A DNA stretch of 20,820 nt. It comes from an uncultured Erysipelotrichaceae bacterium (lineage in GTDB: Bacteria; Bacillota_I; Bacilli_A; Erysipelotrichales; Erysipelotrichaceae). Both the position numbers and the translations under genes were made by a program. Where the stretch lies: contig CALCFG010000031.1 in assembly GCA_937900565.1 (NCBI GenBank), forward strand, positions 1 to 20,820, read 5' to 3'. Position 1 is the first letter of the stretch. Every line of letters starts with the position of its first letter. Of the stretch, positions 16,124 through 20,820 are shown piece after piece. The notes beneath the pieces were generated by a model. It did no database searches and was not told the origin of the DNA. It saw only the letters and a program-made list of their open reading frames with translations.

Positions 16124-16771
16124 TTAACGATCACTTGTATTTACAAATGTATAAGTATTACCAGCAGCAGCGTTATTGTTTACACAAACTGGAGCATGGT
16201 AAATTTCATTTCCCCAACGATCAAACACGTTACCACAAGCATCAGTAGTGAAAGGACCACCATCATCATAACCACTAGCTGGTTTAGAAGCAGGTTTATC
16301 ATTGTTTGCCGCAGGCGCTTTAACTACTTTGTATGCAAGTCCAAAATAATCTCCGTTAGCTAACAAGAAATCAACTTTACCATTTTCAACTTTTGTTGAC
16401 GTTAATGTCCAATCATTACCATTAGAACTAGTTAACAAATAAACCTCAGTACTACTAGTAATATTTGAAACTTCCCAAGAAACAGGGAACTTTCTTACTG
16501 CTCTATCTGCTGAAGTTTCAATAACACTAAATTGTTTAACATCCGTCAATAAAGCTACATCTTTAACACCAGTTACTTCAGATAATTCCTTATTACCTGC
16601 AACTACTTCAGCCATGTCGTTTCCGCTTACTACACTTAAAACAACTTTTTCTTTTTCACCAAGTCCTGAAACAGTGACGTTATCAATTGAAACACTGTCC
16701 AAAGCACTGACAGGTGTAGCTAAAGTAAATAACATAAAAGCACTTAACATGCCCAACATTAACTTTTTCAT
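16124..16771 (-). CDS. Small secreted protein coupled to the LCP gene
   Basis: 215 residues. A Sec signal peptide ends LATPVSA near 23. Residues ~25-150 look like an all-beta secreted module (VSWEVSN, EVYLLTSSNGNDWTLTS, NGKVDFLLANGDYFGLAYKV). A Pro/Ala/Asn/Lys linker (~152-165) follows, then a tail with two Cys (Cys179, Cys196), which could form a disulfide, and the C-terminus YTFVNTSDR. There is no C-terminal membrane segment or basic tail, so it is not a normal sortase substrate, although NTS resembles the core of variant sorting motifs. Its ribosome site AAGGAGGAT is the last three codons (Lys-Glu-Asp) of the LCP gene, and the ATG follows the LCP stop by three bases. I do not recognise the family; association with LCP/Cps function is inferred from this coupling. 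Confidence 0.75.
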   Translation of the reverse strand: MKKLMLGMLSAFMLFTLATPVSALDSVSIDNVTVSGLGEKEKVVLSVVSGNDMAEVVAGNKELSEVTGVKDVALLTDVKQFSVIETSADRAVRKFPVSWEVSNITSSTEVYLLTSSNGNDWTLTSTKVENGKVDFLLANGDYFGLAYKVVKAPAANNDKPASKPASGYDDGGPFTTDACGNVFDRWGNEIYHAPVCVNNNAAAGNTYTFVNTSDR

Positions 16772-16774
16772 TTT

Positions 16775-17740
16775 CTAATCCTCCTTATAAAATAAATCTA
16801 CGATCATCTTTGATAATAGCTCTTCATCGACATAAAACTCATCGTGAGCGGATCCTAGTGTGTTAGTCCCTTTGATCAAATGATAATCTGTAGATTCGTC
16901 GTATGAGAAAGTTATTAACATTTTTGCAAAAGATTCGATATCTGATAATGAGATATTTGTTATCAAATCTTTAGAAACATTATATAACCTTGATACCGTT
17001 TTATCAAAATCTTTATTCAACATTTCACTAATTTTCTCAAAAAAAGCATTAAGATAAACCATTTGGCGTTGCATTCTATCATTATTTGAGAAATTTATAT
17101 CCGTTTGACGGCTTCTTAAGAACAACTCGACATTGTCTTGCGTTAATTTAATGGTTTTACCAGCAGTCCATTCTGGATTTTTATCAACTAAAGAATCTGT
17201 AGGGACAACCATACTATGAACTAATGGTAATTTTGTTAAGTCAACCGCTACAAAATAATTAATAGGAATATTATGGAGTAAACGTGAAACTGCTTGGCAG
17301 GTCAACATAGCACCATTTTCCGGTGAAGATCCAAAGGCATAAGCCAATGCAAGGTGCCGTAGTTCCCAACCTAAATCATTATGTGCTATATCAAATAATC
17401 GAACTGGGGTTTGTATATCCCTAGATAAACTTACTACATCCATTGTTTCATCTAATCGATTCAATAAATATAACTGTATTGAATCAGCTTGACCTATACC
17501 ATCACCATCAGTTGAGTCAACACCCATAAATAGAATAGTCGCGATTTGAGAATTAAATTCATATTCTTTACCGTCATAGGTAATATGATGGTAATCACTT
17601 GATGTGGTTGCTGGCGTTTGTTCGCTGACTTCAGTTGGCTCAGGCTCTTCCTTGGAATCTAGAAAATGAAATCCAGCGAACAAACCGGCAGCAACTAAAA
17701 TGGCGATACCTGTAATTTTTACATTTTTTTTAAGTCTCAC
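16775..17740 (-). CDS. LytR-CpsA-Psr (LCP) family glycopolymer ligase
   Basis: 321 residues: one N-terminal helix (~8-26), an acidic/Thr linker, then an extracellular LCP domain. LCP proteins move polyprenyl-linked glycopolymers to peptidoglycan, and in some Actinobacteria to protein. Conserved features are FMGVDS, the metal/pyrophosphate Asp in QADSIQL, SLSRDIQTPV, and the Arg-rich segment ending the domain, LRSRQTD with NDRMQRQMVYLNAF. The start is GTG at 17740, sharing one base with the cpsD stop (TAGTG); GGGGAA lies 5 bases upstream. It is tightly coupled to cpsD before it and the secreted protein after it. The polymer it handles is unknown, as no glycan genes are adjacent. Confidence 0.9.
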   Translation of the reverse strand: MRLKKNVKITGIAILVAAGLFAGFHFLDSKEEPEPTEVSEQTPATTSSDYHHITYDGKEYEFNSQIATILFMGVDSTDGDGIGQADSIQLYLLNRLDETMDVVSLSRDIQTPVRLFDIAHNDLGWELRHLALAYAFGSSPENGAMLTCQAVSRLLHNIPINYFVAVDLTKLPLVHSMVVPTDSLVDKNPEWTAGKTIKLTQDNVELFLRSRQTDINFSNNDRMQRQMVYLNAFFEKISEMLNKDFDKTVSRLYNVSKDLITNISLSDIESFAKMLITFSYDESTDYHLIKGTNTLGSAHDEFYVDEELLSKMIVDLFYKED

Positions 17741-18417
17741 TATTGTTCCCCATAGTAATAACCATAGCTATAGTTCTTATACTCTTCTTGGCCTTTTTTA
17801 ACTCGATTTAAAACAACTCCGAAGATTCGTGAACCACTACGGACTAATTGTTCTTTTGAACGTTGAACAATTTTCTTTTTAACAAAGTCATTTCTTACAA
17901 CAAGAACTACCCCATCGCTTAAGCGTCCTACTATCGTCGCATCGGCAGATGCTGTTAGTGGTGGCGTATCAATCACTACATAGTCATAGCGTTGTTTTAA
18001 GTTTTCTATAAAATTTTTAAAAATTTCATTTGATAATAATTCTGATGGGTTCGGTGGGAATTTACCGGCAACAACAACATCTAAATAAGGATTATCAGTA
18101 TGTTGAATAATATCATCCGCTTGTCCGGTCAAGCCTTCACTCAAGCCGTACAATGTTTTCTTTGTATTTAAATAACGTTTAACAGTTCCTTTACGTAAGT
18201 CACAATCAATTAAGATAACGCTTTTATTTATTAAAGCGAAGCTTTGCGCAATATTGAATGAAGTATAGGTCTTTCCTTCACTTGGCAAAGAACTTGTAAC
18301 TGCAATAACACGAGCATTTTCAGAATATAACAGATTAGTACGTAATGTCTTAAAAGCTTCACTACTTGGTGAATTTGCATAGCCATTAAACTTTAAACCT
18401 AATTTTTCATCCACCAT
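17740..18417 (-). CDS. cpsD: Bacterial tyrosine kinase CpsD/CapB/YwqD type
   Basis: Cytoplasmic BY-kinase that autophosphorylates on C-terminal tyrosines and regulates capsule or exopolysaccharide export with the membrane activator CpsC. 225 residues, typical. Walker A is SSLPSEGKT (42-50), Walker A' VILIDCDLR (Asp71, Asp73) and Walker B VVIDTPP (~146-152). The tyrosine cluster is near the end, EEYKNYSYGYYYGEQ, with six Tyr. The TLRTNL-type segment (24-29), the oligomerisation/activator-contact region, is present. It starts two bases after the cpsC stop and overlaps the LCP start by one base. Confidence 0.93.
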   Translation of the reverse strand: MVDEKLGLKFNGYANSPSSEAFKTLRTNLLYSENARVIAVTSSLPSEGKTYTSFNIAQSFALINKSVILIDCDLRKGTVKRYLNTKKTLYGLSEGLTGQADDIIQHTDNPYLDVVVAGKFPPNPSELLSNEIFKNFIENLKQRYDYVVIDTPPLTASADATIVGRLSDGVVLVVRNDFVKKKIVQRSKEQLVRSGSRIFGVVLNRVKKGQEEYKNYSYGYYYGEQ

Positions 18418-18419
18418 AA

Positions 18420-19130
18420 TTAAGCCCTTTTACCTTTCTTTTTTGCTTGTGTATCTTCTGGAACTACTGTTAATACTGGTAAATCCAAGAAGCGTTTAAT
18501 ATCTTCACTGGATTTAACAGTATCGTTATAAACAAATTGAATAAATAATATGCCACAATATACCACTGTTAAAGCAAGCGAACCAATTAGTGCATAATAA
18601 GCAGCTGAATGATTTACTTTAACGTCAACAGGTATTGCGCGTTCGACGATATATGGTGATTGAGCATCAATTTCTAATACAGTATCAATACCATTTTCCA
18701 TGACTGAGTTTGCAATATCCGATGATTGGTTATAGTTATTGGTTGTAGCTTTGATTTCTAAAATACGCGTATCACTAGGATTACTTATTGTTATTAACTT
18801 TGCTAATTCTTGTACTGTTAAATCTAAGCTACAATCTTTAATCACATCTTCAAGTACTGTACGAGATTTAAAAATTACTTCATAGTCATTTGTTAATTGT
18901 GACCCCAATTGCAAATCTTGCAACGATATCGTTGCACTCGTTCCTCTTAAATATATTTTTGCTGTCGACGTATATTGAGGTTTAACTAAAAACAATCCAT
19001 ATAAGCCACCAAGTAATAATCCTACCAAAAAAGTTAGTATAATTAATTTTATATTTTGCTTAAGCTTTATTAAAAAAGCTAACAAATCAATTTCATCTTC
19101 ATAATTTTGATTAACTGTTGAATTGTTCAT
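18420..19130 (-). CDS. cpsC: Wzz-type chain-length/kinase activator protein CpsC/CapA/YwqC
   Basis: Membrane partner that activates CpsD and controls polymer length. 236 residues with helices at about 28-50 and 178-200, both ends cytoplasmic. The N-terminal helix is preceded by EIDLLAFLIKLKQNIK, the Wzz-family lead-in, and followed by KPQYTSTAKIYL. The cytoplasmic C-terminal end after helix 2 (SSEDIKRFLDLPVLTVVP) is the CpsD-activating segment type. Start: the ATG at 19130 has GGGGGA 5 bases upstream. A further ATG 12 bases out (19142) contains that site within its own codons and has none of its own, so it is rejected. Confidence 0.92.
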   Translation of the reverse strand: MNNSTVNQNYEDEIDLLAFLIKLKQNIKLIILTFLVGLLLGGLYGLFLVKPQYTSTAKIYLRGTSATISLQDLQLGSQLTNDYEVIFKSRTVLEDVIKDCSLDLTVQELAKLITISNPSDTRILEIKATTNNYNQSSDIANSVMENGIDTVLEIDAQSPYIVERAIPVDVKVNHSAAYYALIGSLALTVVYCGILFIQFVYNDTVKSSEDIKRFLDLPVLTVVPEDTQAKKKGKRA

Positions 19131-19154
19131 ATCTTCCCCCATTTAAACGAAACT

Positions 19155-19160
19155 ATTATA
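19155..19160 (-). promoter_or_regulatory. Possible internal promoter -10 before cpsC
   Basis: A perfect TATAAT lies 24 bases before the cpsC ATG, in the gap after cpsB. No acceptable -35 is found at 16-18 bases. It might give cpsCD-LCP transcription apart from cpsB. Confidence 0.3.
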
Positions 19161-19166
19161 CATTAT

Positions 19167-19910
19167 CTACCGCATAGAAACAGTATCAAGATTATTCAAA
19201 ATATAGTTTGGGTTATCATAAAGCAATATTCTTGCGTTATTATATCCAACTAACTTTCCTAAAACTTCATACGTATCACTTAACTTAAGCCTACGCATTC
19301 CTTCCGCACTATGTGCATCAGAAGAAACTAAAGATACCCATTTATTTTTTAATAGTTTTATACTATTTTCTTTTAAAACTTTCCCATGAATTCCAAGCAA
19401 ACTTGTACGGTTCATTTGGAAAATACAGCCATAGCTTTTCCATTTCTTAACGATTGATAAATCAATACCTTTTGGAAAGTATCTTTCCACATGGGCAATA
19501 ATTGGGCGAAATCCTCGATCAATTAAATCTTGTAAATATTCATCAATATACTCAATACTTGCAATATCTCTACCTAAATTAAATTCAACTAATAAATAAT
19601 TTGTATTATTTATTGTTAAATATAATTCATTATCAATTACATCAAATAAATCATAATTAATTAATACTTCACCTCCTAAGAAAGCTTGTATTCCATAATC
19701 ACTCGCTATTGCTTCAAATACACTAAAACGTTGTTTAATTGTATTAAACAACGTTTCATTTATCTCTCCTGGTTTTATATGTGGAGTTACACACAACCCA
19801 ACAATTCCATCATTACTTGCGTTCTTTAATGCCTGAATTGTTTCTTCTTTTTCCTGTATCCCATCATCCACACCCCAAATAGTGTGGTTATGTATATCCA
19901 TATAATGCAT
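19167..19910 (-). CDS. cpsB: PHP-type protein tyrosine phosphatase CpsB/CapC/YwqE
   Basis: Mn-dependent phosphatase that removes phosphate from the CpsD tyrosines. 247 residues, normal. PHP metal motifs: MDIHNHTIWGVDDG (His7, His9), TPH near 42-44, GGEV, AHVERY near 139-144 and SSDAHS near 197-202. It begins the cpsB-cpsC-cpsD-LCP-secreted protein operon; cpsC follows after 36 bases. There is no Shine-Dalgarno before the ATG at 19910, and a TATAAT ends six bases before it. A second in-frame ATG at 19901 also lacks a ribosome site. The first ATG is kept because family members begin close to the HNH motif. Confidence 0.93.
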   Translation of the reverse strand: MHYMDIHNHTIWGVDDGIQEKEETIQALKNASNDGIVGLCVTPHIKPGEINETLFNTIKQRFSVFEAIASDYGIQAFLGGEVLINYDLFDVIDNELYLTINNTNYLLVEFNLGRDIASIEYIDEYLQDLIDRGFRPIIAHVERYFPKGIDLSIVKKWKSYGCIFQMNRTSLLGIHGKVLKENSIKLLKNKWVSLVSSDAHSAEGMRRLKLSDTYEVLGKLVGYNNARILLYDNPNYILNNLDTVSMR

Positions 19911-19969
19911 GTAACAATTATAGCGAATACTAACAGCAATATAAATAATAACAAATCATTATTATCCAT
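19826..19969 (-). CDS. Candidate small membrane protein overlapping cpsB (doubtful)
   Basis: The frame runs from ATG at 19969 for 47 codons to TAA, out of frame with cpsB and overlapping its first 28 codons. The product is DNND, a hydrophobic helix (LLLFILLLVFAIIVTCIIW), then GYRKKKKQFRH. Upstream of the ATG the frame stays open to ~20023 through a second hydrophobic stretch. There is no ribosome site. AT-rich DNA often reads as hydrophobic, so chance is likely; a gene relic is the alternative. Confidence 0.15.
   Translation of the reverse strand: MDNNDLLLFILLLVFAIIVTCIIWIYITTLFGVWMMGYRKKKKQFRH
19917..19945 (-). promoter_or_regulatory. Promoter of the cpsB operon, possibly leaderless
   Basis: The minus strand has TTTATA (19945-19940), a 17-base spacer, then TATAAT (19922-19917). 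Only six bases separate the -10 from the ATG, so transcription should begin at or next to the start codon. Confidence 0.5.
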
Positions 19970-20022
19970 ACCGATTTTTGTGATAGCAGCTATAAAAATC
20001 AGATAAAAACTAATTGAAGCTA

Positions 20023-20036
20023 TTTACTGCAGTAAA
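20023..20036. repeat. 14-base perfect palindrome
   Basis: TTTACTGCAGTAAA is fully self-complementary. It sits between the PTS EIIB stop and the cpsB promoter, about 80 bases upstream of the latter. It could be an operator; it lacks the T run of a terminator. Confidence 0.4.
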
Positions 20037-20059
20037 ACTATCCATTATCATAAAAATAA

Positions 20060-20554
20060 TCACTGAGTAGATTGGGAATCAAGGTAATCATTTGTTAGCC
20101 GAATATAATCAATTTTGGGAGTTAAGTTTGTACAAACATCAACCTGCATTGATAATAAACGTTTAATGGAAGTTACATCTTCTTTACTCAAATAAACTCT
20201 TTCATTTAAACACTTACTATTTAATTTTTCTCTTAATCCAGTTATATTTACTTTATTAATAGATGGCATTAGATTGATTAATTGAATTGCATCAAACAAA
20301 CTCGCTACAATGATCAAGCATTTATCTTTACTATTTTTACATTCTTCTAAAATTTCGATACCTTCTTTATTGAGATGAGCAACTGATAATGATACATTTC
20401 GAGGTTTTGCTAACTCTAGTATCATTTTTGTAAATTCATCGTTTGCTGCATCATCGTTAATGACGCAAATTCGATCCAATTGATAATAGTGAGTCCACTT
20501 AAAGGCAATTTGACCATGTAATAAACGGTCATCAACAAAAAGTGCACAAATCAT
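20060..20554 (-). CDS. PTS EIIB component, mannose/fructose/sorbose family
   Basis: Cytoplasmic phosphocarrier that receives phosphate from EIIA and passes it to the sugar entering through EIIC/EIID. 164 residues, usual for this family. The phosphorylated His13 lies in VDDRLLHGQIAFKW, matching the family pattern D(D)RLxHGQ. The remaining fold (VINDDAANDEF, LIIVASLFDAIQLI, VNITGLREK) is typical. The ATG follows the EIIA stop directly, with AAGGGG upstream inside EIIA. EIIC and EIID are not downstream, where cpsB follows instead, and the EIIA is cut by an IS, so this copy may be non-functional or regulatory. The sugar cannot be named. Confidence 0.9.
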   Translation of the reverse strand: MICALFVDDRLLHGQIAFKWTHYYQLDRICVINDDAANDEFTKMILELAKPRNVSLSVAHLNKEGIEILEECKNSKDKCLIIVASLFDAIQLINLMPSINKVNITGLREKLNSKCLNERVYLSKEDVTSIKRLLSMQVDVCTNLTPKIDYIRLTNDYLDSQSTQ

Positions 20555-20768
20555 CTATAACCCCTTCATCATTTCATTAACATAAACCAATCCAGCTCTT
20601 GCTTGTTCAACAATCGCACGTATTGTTTCATCATCACTCGGTTCACTAAATATACATTCCAATACCATGGATACATTGGCGCCACTAATTAATTTATAGC
20701 TATTTACTGGTAAGTATTTCATTGCCAACGCATTAACGCTACCACCTAGTAAGTCCGTAAATATAATT
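20555..20768 (-). pseudogene. PTS EIIA, mannose family: 3' part only, cut by an IS
   Basis: About 71 codons up to a TAG that abuts the EIIB ATG. IIFTDLLGGSVNALAMKYL matches the mannose-EIIA motif (TDLxGGSPxN), and the rest (YKLISGANVSMVLECIF, IRAIVEQARAG) fits the C-terminal half of the domain. The N-terminal half, with the phosphorylated His, is missing. Reading upstream, the frame enters the IS end at 20769 and meets TAG (20773-20771) at once. The break is therefore an insertion within the gene, not merely the window edge. Confidence 0.85.
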
Positions 20769-20820
20769 GGCTATGTCACAACAAACAGTTGATAAATAGC
20801 CATTTTTATAGGGGAGTATC
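20769..20820. mobile_element. Terminus of an insertion sequence (partial; element extends right)
   Basis: Starts GGCTATGTCACAACAAA then CAGTTGAT, matching the IS end at 1-51 over the first 25 bases (about 22 identical), after which the sequences differ. It interrupts the EIIA gene. No transposase coding is visible in the 52 bases available. Confidence 0.65.

Noticed and set aside
16124..16250. FDRWGNEIY in the secreted protein resembles the NRWG motif of type IX (gliding-motility) C-terminal domains
   Set aside because: The similarity is a few residues, the rest of that domain is absent, and type IX secretion belongs to Bacteroidota; this genome looks like Bacillota.
20000..20060. 13-codon minus-strand ORF (MIMDSFTAVNSFN)
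   Set aside because: No ribosome site; too short to separate from chance.
1..20820. The two IS ends as opposite sides of one copy on a circular molecule
   Set aside because: Bases next to the two ends (AATTCTTT and ATATAATT) do not match as a target duplication, and the content is chromosomal.
1..20820. CRISPR arrays, rRNA genes, prophage or toxin-antitoxin genes
   Set aside because: Looked for regularly spaced repeats and typical genes on both strands; none seen.

Overview
The window is low-GC DNA from a Bacillota-type genome. It uses the standard code: SbcC ends in TGA and Trp is TGG. The groES-groEL operon carries two CIRCE operators, most genes have AGGAGG-type ribosome sites, and there is a CpsB/CpsC/CpsD phosphoregulatory set, LCP and sortase B-type proteins and mannose-family PTS genes. 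An Erysipelotrichia-like gut or oral anaerobe would fit, but that placement is inference.

Both edges look like the termini of one insertion sequence type. The outermost 25 bases at 1-51 (read leftwards) and 20769-20820 match at about 22 positions. The right-hand copy cuts a PTS EIIA gene.

Left to right: (1) minus-strand ldh (92-1030), then an operon sbcD > sbcC > a membrane protein fused to a permuted papain-like domain (6595-1082, every junction overlapping). (2) A plus-strand tRNA-Arg(CCG) with a strong terminator, then two GT-C-fold membrane proteins in tandem (6898-10546). (3) Minus-strand groES-groEL, closed by a terminator. (4) Divergent from groES, a secreted lipoprotein flavin reductase (FMN-binding plus FAD domains, 12932-14743). 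(5) A 450-base gap (14744-15195) holding hairpins and an unassigned short ORF, possibly a relic. (6) A minus-strand surface module: cpsB > cpsC > cpsD > LCP protein > small secreted protein (19910-16124), a terminator, then a frameshifted sortase B-type gene with a lipoprotein signal. (7) A mannose-family PTS EIIB behind the disrupted EIIA.

The most interesting region is the surface module. CpsBCD and an LCP ligase sit with no glycan synthesis genes, and the LCP gene is translationally coupled to a small secreted protein whose ribosome site is written in the last three LCP codons. A lipobox-bearing sortase follows. One hypothesis is a phosphotyrosine-controlled system that modifies or displays this secreted protein. 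Two genes (the first GT-C protein and cpsB) lack a Shine-Dalgarno sequence and have TATAAT only 6-7 bases before the ATG, which suggests leaderless transcripts.
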